Shown here in pieces: positions 11,247-21,159 of a stretch of DNA of 64,000 nt (the first letter of the stretch is position 1; every line of letters starts with the position of its first letter). The position numbers and the translations under genes are program-made. The stretch is taken from positions 501,001-565,000 of the forward strand of contig JARUPZ010000010.1 in assembly GCA_031213475.1 (NCBI GenBank). Direction: 5' to 3'. Source of the DNA: Nereocystis luetkeana (Eukaryota > Sar > Phaeophyceae > Laminariales > Laminariaceae). The notes under the pieces were generated by a model. That model ran no database searches and was not told the origin of the DNA. It saw nothing but the letters and a program-made list of their open reading frames with translations.

Positions 11247-11493
11247 TGATCGCGTCAAACATGTGGGATGGAAGCTCGCTTAATCATAAATATTTTATTG
11301 TGGTTACTCCCCGACGAGAAGGTCAGAACACGTCGACTGTTTATACAGCGATGAAACTCGAGAATGTTGCGATACATTTCGGGAACATGTCGGGTCGAGC
11401 AATAAAGTGCCGGCGAGCTACGTATACAGCGCTGCGGTACTATTATTTAATATTAATAGTAGCGTTTGCAGCGTCTATTTTCGTGTTCTACAG

Positions 11494-11575
11494 GATGCCG
11501 GCAGACCGTCCCACGTTGTCTCCACTTGGTATTGGTACGAGGGAGATGCACCAAACTATGTCTCCTGCCAGCAAG
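11494..11575 (+). CDS. Candidate exon E: cytoplasmic tail of the LNR gene
   Basis: Acceptor TTTTCGTGTTCTACAG is followed by one base and 27 codons starting MPADRPTLSPLGIG and ending SPASK, then a weak donor AAG|GTCATA. The phase-2 entry matches the end of exon D exactly. The sequence is polar and Ser/Thr/Pro-rich, as expected after a membrane helix. It is supported by phase rather than by homology. Confidence 0.4.
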
Positions 11576-12391
11576 GTCATATCCAGGGTTTCGTGTATCT
11601 CCGACCCCACCGACCTCGAAAACCGCCGTAGAGCGGTATGCCAGTGGTGTTACGCCAGTTTGCGGTACGTACCGCCGGCCTCAGGCGCAGCAGAATTGCC
11701 GGGTCGGCCTCCTCTTGTTAGCATCCAACCTTAACGTTACGAATCTGCCGTAGCAGGGCGCTACAGTTTTGCTGAGGAACGGTGTGTTAAAGCAAACACA
11801 ACGGTAGTCACGGGGGCCCCTCTATATGTGCCGGCTGAGTCGTGTCGGCTGCCCGCCTTCAGAGTGCCTGTGGAATCGCTTGGCACAGATGGGAGATTCA
11901 CCTGTGTGGCAGTGTGTGGAGTGTATAGTGCCGGTTGCCGCTATAGTGCCAGTATTGTTGACTGGCGCATGCCGGCTCTACTGTATGAGATCCCAGGTAT
12001 GTCGTTGGATCTGCTCTACATCCCAGAATCATCCGGGCCTCATTTATCTTCGAACCTCCGATATGATCACCTCGGGCACCGCAAAGCAACGCGTTCCGTT
12101 GGTTCTGCCAAGCAATTCTTCGAAACGAGACCATCTATCTATAATGTGAACGCTAAGCGACGGAGGCGCATGATGAGCATAGCGGCGCATCTCGGAAAAT
12201 GTGTCGTCAAAGTTGGCGGTACGCACACATATATATCCTCAATCTCAAGTGTGAATACACATCGTAAAAGGTTGGTGTCTTCACTGTTGGCCGCACACAT
12301 ACTCTAGCCTGCATACACACCGTGAAATATAACATCAACAATCGAAACCCTGTAAACGCGCGGTACCTTTCGAGGCAAATACACCGGGGAA
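11576..12391. other. Intronic stretch without recognised gene
   Basis: Open frames around 11,826-12,307 reach 159 codons, but no family pattern or paired splice sites are evident. Confidence 0.35.
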
Positions 12392-12500
12392 GGGGGGTGT
12401 ACTCATTATCTTGCGTGGCCGTAGTCGCATGACCATTTACTCTCGCATCCCTACAATGCCGGGACGGACCACGTCGGGTTTTCGCCGACCAGGCAGACAT
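12392..12500 (-). mobile_element. Poly(C)-tailed short interspersed element, copy 3
   Basis: A minus-strand copy with TCTGCCTGGTCGGCGAAAA, CGACTACGGCCACGCA and a short C-run (6 C) after GAGTACA. Confidence 0.65.
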
Positions 12501-12928
12501 CCCTTTCGAGGCGGAGCACCTACTCCTACACCTCCACTGCAGAGACACCTCCGAAACTGGGCGCTCACTACGTACTACCTGGCAAGGTTTTTCACAACCC
12601 ACGTTCGGGTCTAGCGAGTATCTGGTACACTGTTAATAGCGCGGGCGGCCCTGTGCCTCGCCCAAGAGCGTTTCCATGGCAGCGCATATAACAACATCGA
12701 AAACACACATACATCTCTCTACGACTCGCAAACACATCTGGGATGTGATGTAGCAACATGATGCGCGAGTGGATGCCCGAGCCACCGAATGAAGGATCCT
12801 CCTATTAATAGCGTAGGTTTATCATTTGCCACTCCTGTGCCTCATCGTGGGTCGCCTGCCGCCTGCAACTACGGATGGGGGTGCCTGTTCATCCTGTCGC
12901 CCGCTGGTCGTCGACTCGCCTACCGCAG

Positions 12929-12954
12929 CACACACACACACACACACACACACA
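12929..12954. repeat. (CA)n microsatellite
   Basis: About 12 perfect CA units. Confidence 0.95.
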
Positions 12955-13798
12955 GCACGCACGCGATCGATTTAGGCCGACGGATGATGTCACGAAGCTG
13001 AAGAAATTTCTTCAACTCTCGACTGAATCGGGGAAACATATACTAGTATGTCCTTAAATCGAAATATCGTATTTAACGTGATAATTATTCCCAAATTTCG
13101 TTTCCTTTCGGAGCGTGGTGTTGAAAATGGATCGCTGGTGTAGACTACCACAAGTACTGCTCAAGTTTTATTGACCCACATGAGGCGTGTCTGGGAAAGG
13201 CCCCTCACAACGACGCCAGGTGCGCTGTGAATGCTTGACGTGTCGTTCGTTCAGAAATACATGGTATGGGGCCAGACTGATGTTTTACTGGGGATGTTTT
13301 ACTGGGGGGGGGGGGGGGGATGTGACGCGCCGGGACTAAACCGGCAGCAAGAAAAAGCCCGGTGCTCTCTGCACAATCACGACAAGAAGAGGCGCAGCAC
13401 ATGAGACAGATTATAGTCAGGTGTATCACCGAGGCAAGCGGGCCCCATTCTGCTGTTCTCCGGCCAAAAAGCAGCTAGCTGCAGTAGTAGCTGCAAAACC
13501 AGTACGATGTGAGTAGAGGGAATGAATGCCTTCACACGTCGGGCCAATCAGACCCCACGGTCTATTCTATTCTACTCCTTCTTCTGTAGATACTTCATGG
13601 TGAGGAAATATACTCACCCCACCCAAAAAGAAACTGCAAGACTTAAGTAGTGAAAGAACTCAAACTCGATGCGAGTCGTCGAGCAATGAAAAGGCCTGCT
13701 GCAATCTTCTCGCTCGCGAAAGGCACCAACCGTATATTAGGGGGGTGTGAGATAGGAGCCGATCATACTTTGTGACCCCGGATGTGAGCTACTACTAC

Positions 13799-14002
13799 TA
13801 TTACGAGGGATCACATTGACCCTCTTAGAACCGCAGTCCCGTTTTGGGGACAATCCACTCAATTTTCAAGTAGTTTGCCCCCGAAACGGGACTGCAGTCC
13901 TAAAGGGGTTAAGTAGGGTCTACGGTATACACATAACACCCTGATTTTTTCGCTTTTTTTACGAACAATATTTGGTCCCATTTAATATGGTTCCCCGTAA
14001 TA
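13799..14002 (-). mobile_element. MITE family 1, copy 4, split by a MITE2 insertion
   Basis: The ends TATTACGAGGGATCACA and TGGTTCCCCGTAATA belong to one MITE1 copy. The MITE2 copy at 13820-13908 interrupts it exactly at the TTAA that MITE1 carries in CATAGTTAATAGG. Without the insert the copy has normal length. Confidence 0.85.
13820..13908. mobile_element. MITE family 2, copy b, nested in MITE1
   Basis: An 89-bp near-palindrome (CCCTCTTAGAACC..CCTAAAGGGG) flanked by TTGA and TTAA, the duplicated target inside MITE1 with one base changed. Confidence 0.85.
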
Positions 14003-14094
14003 GGAAGAAGAGAGAAAAGGAGGGCGATGGTAATAAATGGGATGTAAAAATACAAAAGAGAGAGACACACACAATTTTTTAAAAGAGGATGCGG

Positions 14095-14160
14095 GGTTTG
14101 AACCCACGCTTCCGCTCTGCAGGGTCGAGCGCTCCACTGTATACCCAAGTACATACATAC
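14095..14160 (-). tRNA. tRNA-like relic (pseudo-tRNA or SINE head)
   Basis: On the minus strand a D-arm/A-box-like ACAGTGGAGCGC is followed by a good T-arm (GTGGGTTCAAACCCCGC). The 3' acceptor strand CATCCTC has no partner upstream. The 5' region ends at a TACCTGGTA scar (14158). It is not a functional tRNA as it stands. Confidence 0.4.
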
Positions 14161-14522
14161 CTGGTATATAAACTACTATAATAATTATAGTCGAAAAAAT
14201 GAAGCCATACTCAAACCCATACAATTGCCATACAAAAAGGTCATACGTACAACTAAAACGAAGAAAAAACCCCACGAAAACCACTATTTAATAAAACCCA
14301 AACAATTACTCCCCCGAAGGGAGGTCTTGTAATCAATGTGGGTATTCCCGGATACAGTATTATGCCATCTGCGATATATATGACAATATGCGCAGCGCTT
14401 ATTCCAATAATACCATATTATCCACGTACATACATACGAAAGGGTAACTTAAGTAAATCCAAACACTGCGCCGTAGGCGGACCTAAATAAATATGACCCT
14501 CTATAGTAATTCCAACTGTTTC

Positions 14523-14560
14523 ATCCCCAGGACGGGAGTGCAGTCCTAAAAAATGGGTTG
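14523..14560. mobile_element. MITE family 2 fragment (right half)
   Basis: CAGGACGGGAGTGCAGTCCTA and GGGTTGA match the right half of MITE2. The left half is missing. Confidence 0.5.
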
Positions 14561-14650
14561 ACACATCATGGAACGTGCTATCTATCAGACCCGAATACCC
14601 AACAAATATATACCAACAGTGCATATAGCTTTTTTTGTAGAGCATATGGC

Positions 14651-14729
14651 GTCCCCGGTGGCTTAGTAGGCGGTTCGCGTGCCTACTATTAATAAGATGA
14701 ATCCCGTGGGTTCAAGTCTCATCGAGTGC
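14651..14729 (+). tRNA. tRNA-like relic carrying a TATTAATA insertion
   Basis: GTCCCCGGTGGCTTAGTAGG resembles an acceptor and D-arm start. GTGGGTTCAAGTCTCAT forms a T-arm with wobble pairs and CGAGTGC could be the 3' acceptor strand (5 of 7 pairs). The region is 79 nt long. Taking out the six bases that make TATTAATA at 14687 leaves 73 nt, a normal tRNA length. The anticodon arm is not convincing, so it is called a relic. Confidence 0.35.
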
Positions 14730-14766
14730 ACGCTCGTAACGACGTTTTCTTGCAAGTAAATTTGAC

Positions 14767-14882
14767 TATTACGGGAGGCCATAGTTAATAGGACCAAATA
14801 TTGTTGGTAAAAAAGGTTAATTATATACCAGGTAGGTTTTTATCTATACCGACGGTCCTATTAACTATGGTCCCCCGTGATA
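14767..14882 (+). mobile_element. MITE family 1, copy 5, with a 7-bp TACCAGGTA insertion
   Basis: This copy is 116 bp where intact relatives are 109 bp. The extra 7 bp are CCAGGTA after TATATA, so that TATATA-GGTTTTT of the other copies becomes TATATACCAGGTAGGTTTTT. The insertion equals CCAGG plus a duplicated TA. Confidence 0.9.
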
Positions 14883-14899
14883 GCTACATTCGATGAAAA

Positions 14900-15880
14900 C
14901 CGACTACCAGTGGAAATATTTAATGCTGAACCCTATGCGCGACAAAAATGAAAGCACGTACCGGAGGGGAGAAGGGACGGCCCCTGTGACCACAGCTTGT
15001 CTAGAAGATCGCTGAGGGTAAAACCTCCTACCTACGTGTTAAGCTGGAAGGTAAAGGTGATGATTGAAGCACACTAAACAAAACAATAGCCGTTCGTTGC
15101 TCATGGTCGCGCCAATGTCTGATGTACTGCAGTCTGATACGATTATTCGTGCGATCTATACAATAATTGTATTTCATCTACGGAGATCGAGGAAAGAGTT
15201 ACCGTGTGTCTCTACGGATGGGATTCGTATTTATGTGTGGATGGATTTCTAAGGGTCCTACGTCCCACAGCAAAGAGCTGCGAGCCCCTTTCGCGCACTT
15301 TGATTTCCCATCGTTATTCGTGAGCGAGGCAACGCGCCAAGCGCCCGTGTACCAGAATGATCCAACAGTTATCCAGGCTAAATATATTTATAATCCGCAC
15401 AAACAATGTCATATATATAGATTAGTACTGGTATCATATAATATGTGTAATGTGCATACTTGCGTTTACATGATGAAACGTAAATTTTTAAAGGCACCAC
15501 GGGTGCCGGAGAGTATCGGCGAAACGAGTACAACGAAGCTCTGAACTACCATAACATAACACGCAGTACCCTGTCCCGTTCTGATCTAAACGATCGTGCT
15601 TGTACCGAGCCAGCATAATCATAATGGCTCGTCGTGGAGGATATTTTTTTTAAGGAAGGGTAAGGGTGTGAATAAATGCGCCTGAAAGAGCCCTCGAATA
15701 TGTAACGAAAAAAGTAACCGAATTGATCGGAAGCTCAACAAACCACGTACCATGTGACACATGTTGAGACAACCGCTATATACCCACACATCACCATGGA
15801 CATAAGTGTAGTCTACGCGTCAACACGAATTGCTGTTACCAAGGGCCACACACAGGACCGGAACAACAGCTGCGGTCGAC
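14900..15880. other. Stretch without recognised gene
   Basis: An open frame of 125 codons (15,167-15,544) lacks recognisable motifs or good splice sites. Nothing else is seen. Confidence 0.35.
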
Positions 15881-15884
15881 ACTA

Positions 15885-16941
15885 CTTCGGCATTATTCAG
15901 TGGGCGCGCGCGAATGGTTGCCCATGGGGATGTGCAACCTGCAGCTCGGTTGCTGGTTCAGGCCATCTCGATATCCTGCTATGAGCACGATCATAAAACT
16001 GTTCTTGGGACGCCACAGCTTTTTCCAGCGCTGCTGCGGGTGGACACTTCGGCCTTCATCAGTGGGGCGCGAGCAAATAAATGGCTTCGATTGAGACAGG
16101 AGGAGCACGCGCGAGAAGGTTGCCGCCGGAGGGCACCTACCTGGAGGTGCTGCAATGGACTCGGGCGGACGGTGCCGATTGGAACTCGTGCACGATCGAG
16201 CTTTCGGCCTTTTTGAGGCCACCTGGAAGGAAGTGCTTCAGTGGGCGGGGGCCCAAGGGTGCTCCTGGACCCCGAGCGCGTGCGTGTTCGCCGCTGGAAA
16301 CGGGCGGCTGGTCGTGTTGGAGTGGGTAATGGCGCACGGCTGCCCCTGGTCCCCGGATGCTGGTGAAGTGGCAGCTGGACACGGGCACAATACACATTCT
16401 CGAATGGGTACGGGCTCGCCGCTACCCGTGCAATGTGTCGCACGTGTTTCGATTGGCTGCATTCGGAGGGCACCAGGATGTCCTTCAGTGGGCGAGGACA
16501 AATGGGTTCCCCCGGGAAGCTAATGCCTACGCTGAGCTGGGCGCGGTCAAACTTCTTTCCCTGGGACGAACGCACGTGCTCCAATGCTGGTTGGGCCAGG
16601 CGCCTGGACATACTGCTGTGGGTGCGGGCGCAAGGCTGTCGATGGGACGAGCGCACGTGCGCCGCTGCTGCAACGGCAGGGCATCTGGGTATTCTGCGGT
16701 GGGCGCGGGCGCGAGGCTGCCCATGGGACGAGCGCACGTGCGCTGCTGCTGCAAGGGCAGGGGGCATCTCGGCATACTGCAGTGGGCGCGGGCGCAAACT
16801 TGCCCGTGGGATGACGACATGTGTTATGGCGTTTTCGTGTCCGGGAAAGAGCATGAGCAGGAATGGGGAAGGCTAAACGGCTGTCCTGCGGAGTGGCCGG
16901 AGGAGGATTACGGCGGCGACTTGGAGCTATTCGTGCTGTGA
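15885..16941 (+). pseudogene. WARANGCPWD-type ankyrin-like repeat protein, broken
   Basis: About ten repeats of roughly 33 residues follow the pattern GHLxILxWARAxGCPWDxxTCxxAAxxG, a degenerate ankyrin-like repeat abundant in stramenopiles and large DNA viruses. Repeats are read successively in different frames: frame of 15,885 to about 16,215 with in-frame stops near 15,982, 15,994 and 16,075; then a shift to the frame of 16,215-16,378; then 16,380-16,545; then a third frame 16,550-16,770; then back to the second until a stop at 16,941. Known proteins of this type bind partners through the repeats. No intact start is visible. It lies in the large intron before 20,099, same strand. Confidence 0.8.
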
Positions 16942-17244
16942 GAGATACGAGGATTTGGAGTGATAGCTTGAGGTGATCTTGATTACTGCTGCTTTTCCTC
17001 GTTTGGCCGCGAAACCCTCTGTTCGCTCGGGGTGCTTGTAGGTTATGGCACAATGCGGTGAATCTCTAGACTCAAGAACCTTTTCATCTCCTGCTTATTG
17101 TCGACGGGTTGCTGGTAGAATTTAGACGAGATGGTGCGGTAGGGAGTCCGCTACCTCAGAGTGATGAACAACCCTGCCTGCGAGTAAGGCCTCCACTGTT
17201 CATATGACATTCCGGTTGGAGTATATACCTGGTACGTGTTATCA

Positions 17245-17312
17245 TCGTACCCTAGTGGTTAGGGCCTGTGTATATCACAGCGCTGATATTCGCGATCAAG
17301 GCTATGTCTGCT
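17245..17312 (+). tRNA. Weak tRNA-like relic
   Basis: CCTAGTGGTTAGGGC is a good A-box (D-arm) sequence, and GCGATCAAGGCT about 40 bases on is a poor B-box. No acceptor stem is seen. A TACCTGGTA scar lies just upstream at 17,226. Confidence 0.25.
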
Positions 17313-18510
17313 TGGTGAGGGCCGTATGATGTGCATGGTCAACTTAATGTTTGTACCTTGTGCCTTCCTGGGTTGGATCTGTGCGACACGATATCCTGCA
17401 CAACGGCTCAGAGCGGCATATATATATAGGATTGTTTACTGCAAGTGATCCGCTGTAGTACACAGTAGACCGAAACCTGTACAATGTATGTTAGCCTGTT
17501 GTTGAGGCCGCGCTTGTTTGCGTGCGGTAACTACAAGTGCCTGTGGTGCGGTGCGATGTATAAGTGGACACACATGGGAGTGTCTACTGCTGTACATCAG
17601 TTGGCGAATACAGTATACAGTATACTATGTGATGTGTTTCAGGCCGATACTTTTGTTTGGAGGAGTATACAGCAAAGCATTCTGCTCAGCGAGGAACACC
17701 ACTCTCAATCTTACCATGCATAATTTACTGACCCCTAAGAGCCTATCTATGCCCAACGTTCACGTCACCATATTATGCGGCAAGCCTTAGCCAAAATAGG
17801 AGACTATTAACTGCCGTAGCGTACAGCAGGTAGGTAACGAAAACATGGTTTACCTGCTCGGTTTGGATCTTGCGCTGCGGCTGGCCGTGTGGAATCGCCC
17901 TCGAGCCCGGTATTCCTCAATTCCTTCGAAACAATACGTGGTAAATAAAGCGGAATACACGCGGAGAAGGTGGTTTGTGCGAACGCTTGGCTTGCGGAGC
18001 TTGACTACAGCAGTCATCATGAGGACTCGCTCACTCACTGTTTGCTGGGGTCGGAAACCGGCAGCTCGATACAGTCACGGTAACGTAACATGGCTTGCGG
18101 AAAGGCCGTGAATCTCTCAACACATTTACGTACCACTTTCAGTCACACGGTACCGTAGACCATAGCACCGAAAGAAGTATCTCGTCAGGACAGCTCTAGA
18201 CAGCGATATGGTCATCCTAGTCTTATACAATACCAGGTACGATTGTAGTCTATGTATGCTCAAACTTGTTTAATGGTAGTAGACTACTAGTGTCAAAATA
18301 AGGTTCCAAGGCTAGCTCACACTATAATCATGTACAGGTGTTTTTGTTGCCGGGCCTATACTCTACTACAGCGAAACCCGAATGGACTTCGAAAGTTATT
18401 GGGTAGCTCCTGCGTTGAGTATTAACAGTGCCACAGCAATAATAGGTTACTAGCCCCGCCAGTCACGAAACGCTTGGACCCAACTATATGTACCCCTAAG
18501 TACCAACCAT

Positions 18511-18950
18511 AGTATGATCCCATGGTTGGTCCTGAGTGACTTGAGTAAGGTCAGTGATGCCCGCGGTCTTCAGGGAACATCCGGGGTACATCCCCGGGTT
18601 TCCTCTATGGATACGGATCATGAGGCGATATATATCTTCGGGCCCTTGACCCTTAGTTTTAACCCTTTTGGGGTCCAACGGCCGCACAGTAGTTCTCGCT
18701 GGGAACTCTCGCGCTTGGGAATATTAGTCTAGTATGACCCCATGGTTGGTCGTGAGTGACTTGAGTAAGGTCAGTGATGCCCGAGGTCTTCAGGGAACAT
18801 CCGGGGTACATCCCCGGGTTTCCTATATGGATACGGATCTCGCGGCGAGGCATATCTTCGGGACCTTGACCCTTATTTTCATCATTTTTGGGGTCTAACG
18901 GCCGTACTACTGTAGTTCTCGCTCGGAACTCTCGCGTTTGGGAATATTAG
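18511..18950. repeat. 220-bp tandem duplication
   Basis: The segment from AGTATGATCCCATGGTTGG to GGGAATATTAGTCT is followed immediately by a second copy (18,731-18,950) with about 8 percent differences. Both contain TTTTGGGGTC, so they may include a MITE2-like fragment. No coding function is seen. Confidence 0.9.
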
Positions 18951-19412
18951 TAATTGTCGCCAACCATCGTCGACTGTGTTCGGTGATGATGGGAAGCAGA
19001 GCGGACGTCAAAGACGACGATGCAAACCGCACACAGTAGCCGCACAAATATTCACGTGGTTTGTTCATTTTTGGAAGATTCCGGTGGTGGGTGGGACACG
19101 GTGATTGGGGCACACAAAGCGGGAAATAAGGAGCCTCTATTTTTTCGGTCCGGTCCTCAGTTAGAATCCCACTTCGCTTTTGGAATGATGACCCAAAATG
19201 CGTGGTGCCGTCCTACGTTAGCAATTCGCTTCGCGTTGTGTATTCACCGTAAATGCGGCGGTATGGTATCAATCTACCAGCCATTGATGAGTACGGGCCC
19301 GCTGCAGTACGGGTAATATGTAGATCGCGCTGGGTGCGCGTCTCGAAGAAACGCGTTGCATACGAAAGTTAGTACTATTTTATTTGCCTTCCGACAAAGC
19401 TCAGGGCATTAC

Positions 19413-19590
19413 TATTACGGGGGATCATAGTATATAGGACCAAATATTGTTATTACGGGAGCCATAGTTAACAGGACCAAATATTGTTAGTAAAAATGGT
19501 TAAACATATAGGTTTTTATGTATACCATAGGTCCAATATTTAATGGTAAAAATAACGAATTATATATGTTTTTTTTGTGTACCACCGTAC
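19413..19590 (+). mobile_element. MITE family 1, copy 6: one copy inserted in another
   Basis: An outer copy (TATTACGGGGGATC..CCAAATATTGT) is interrupted at TA by a second copy starting TATTACGGGAGCC. The inner copy runs to CCATAGGTCC, and outer-like sequence then resumes (AATGGTAAAAAT). The right ends are lost. Confidence 0.75.
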
Positions 19591-20098
19591 GTAGTAGTTC
19601 AGGATAAAAACAGATCATACAATTCGTCTAAATACTACCAGTCAATACTTTCCTGCGTATACTCAATTATTATTATTCCTCTTGCCATCCGACTCAATTG
19701 AATACGCCCACCACCCTTTTTTACCCTATTATCGTGCCTGTTTTATCGAATAGTCACAAACACGACCGCTGTGAGTTCGTCGTCCGATCGAGTGGTTGAA
19801 ACTCAACTTTGGAAGTTAGTTGATTGACGTTATACGTCGGCTGCACGTGTTCCGTATACGTATCATATTTCTGTCGGCAAGAAATGATACCGTTCCCTCA
19901 CAGAACAGGTGTGCAAATGCCGTATCCGCCCATTGTTTTCGGCAGAAGTTCCCTCTGAAGCCGACAAAAAATAGCAAATAATGTACAGTGAGTGGCCGCA
20001 CCAGGTATTCGCTACCTACCTGGCACATCCCGTATCATACATCGACACCAGACCTTCTTCCCGAGCGATGCCACGATGACATCCCATTTGTCCCACAG

Positions 20099-20227
20099 GA
20101 CGTGCGGCTGGCCGAGGAAGTGTTGCCCCAGAGGACTGTCATCCAAGACCCGGCCACCGAGGCAGAGTTCGACAAAGGCCTGCTCGTAGCCAAAGAGGCG
20201 CGAAGCATTATCCGGCCGTTAGCATGA
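20099..20227 (+). CDS. Terminal exon F (candidate last exon of the LNR gene)
   Basis: A strong acceptor (CATCCCATTTGTCCCACAG) precedes 42 codons in phase 0 starting DVRLAEEVLPQRTVIQDP and ending in TGA. Composition is coding-like (charged, helical). Phase 0 fits the end of candidate exon E, but an intron of 8.5 kb with a pseudogene inside separates them, so membership in that gene is not certain. The last codons (CCGTTAGCATGATC) are already a unit of the repeat array that follows, so the present C-terminus may have been captured from the repeat. Confidence 0.5.
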   Translation, partial: DVRLAEEVLPQRTVIQDPATEAEFDKGLLVAKEARSIIRPLA

Positions 20228-20450
20228 TCGAACAGATAGCAAGATCCAATCCCGTTAGTATGATCGAGCCGTTATTAATATTAATAGTATGATTCAGCCG
20301 TCGGCAGGATCCGGTTCATAATCTGATCCGGCCGATAGCATGATCCAGCCGTTAAAAATACTCAGCGGTTACAATAGCAAAATCCAACCGTTAGCATGTA
20401 TGTCATTGATCTAGCCGTTGACACGACCCAGCCGTTAGCATGCGTAGAAC
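20214..20450. repeat. Degenerate CCGTTAGCATGATC array
   Basis: About ten diverged units of 18-25 bp. It contains the chained palindrome TATTAATATTAATA at 20,273-20,286. Confidence 0.75.
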
Positions 20451-20754
20451 AACGACCGCATAAACCAAACCGCGCGAAAAAAAGCAGAGTCAACCGTCAG
20501 CAGATAGATGCACGAAATCACCCTCGATCCCTTCACAATCGAGCTGCTGTAGTAGGCTAGCCACCTACGCGCACCCATCCTTCTATCCTTTTTATGCTCG
20601 GAGTAGTACTTTCAGGTACGTACATACATACATGTTGACGTTCAACGCGATTCCTTGAAAACCATTTTGCGCACTATGCCGCTCTCGCCGGCAAGCTGTG
20701 TTGACATCAACTCGTATCCCAACACGGACGTGCGACGCACAGTAAGTACCGTCA

Positions 20755-20850
20755 GCTGTCTTAGTTGTCTTAAGCTGTCATGAGTTATCTTGAGCTGTCC
20801 TGGGGTGTCTTGAGTTGTCTTGAGCTGTCTTGAGTTATCGTGAGTTAGTT
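20755..20850. repeat. TTGAGCTGTC / TTGAGTTATC tandem array
   Basis: Eight or so units of 11-12 bp. Confidence 0.8.
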
Positions 20851-20962
20851 ACCGACGACGCGTACTACGGCAGGGTTTACATGCTGGGGGTACATATTTA
20901 TAGCACTTTTTGGCCCAAAAGCTTCTTCTTCTGACTGACGGGGGGGGCCTCAACCCTTTTAA

Positions 20963-21057
20963 CCCTTTTAGAACCGCACTCCCATATATATGTGGGGACA
21001 AAACACTATAATTATAAGTAGTTTGTCCCCAAAACGGGGCTGGGGTCCTAAAAGGGT
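20963..21057. mobile_element. MITE family 2, copy c
   Basis: A 95-bp near-palindrome, CCCTTTTAGAACC..CCTAAAAGGG, flanked by perfect TTAA on both sides. A right-half fragment of the same family lies at 21,125-21,158. Confidence 0.85.
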
Positions 21058-21159
21058 TAACATTATTCATAGTAAATATTCGTACAGCTCCAGTTTTAAG
21101 CTGTCCGCCCCCTATTATTGTCTCCTGCATCACAAGGGACTGCGGTCCTACAGGGGTTA

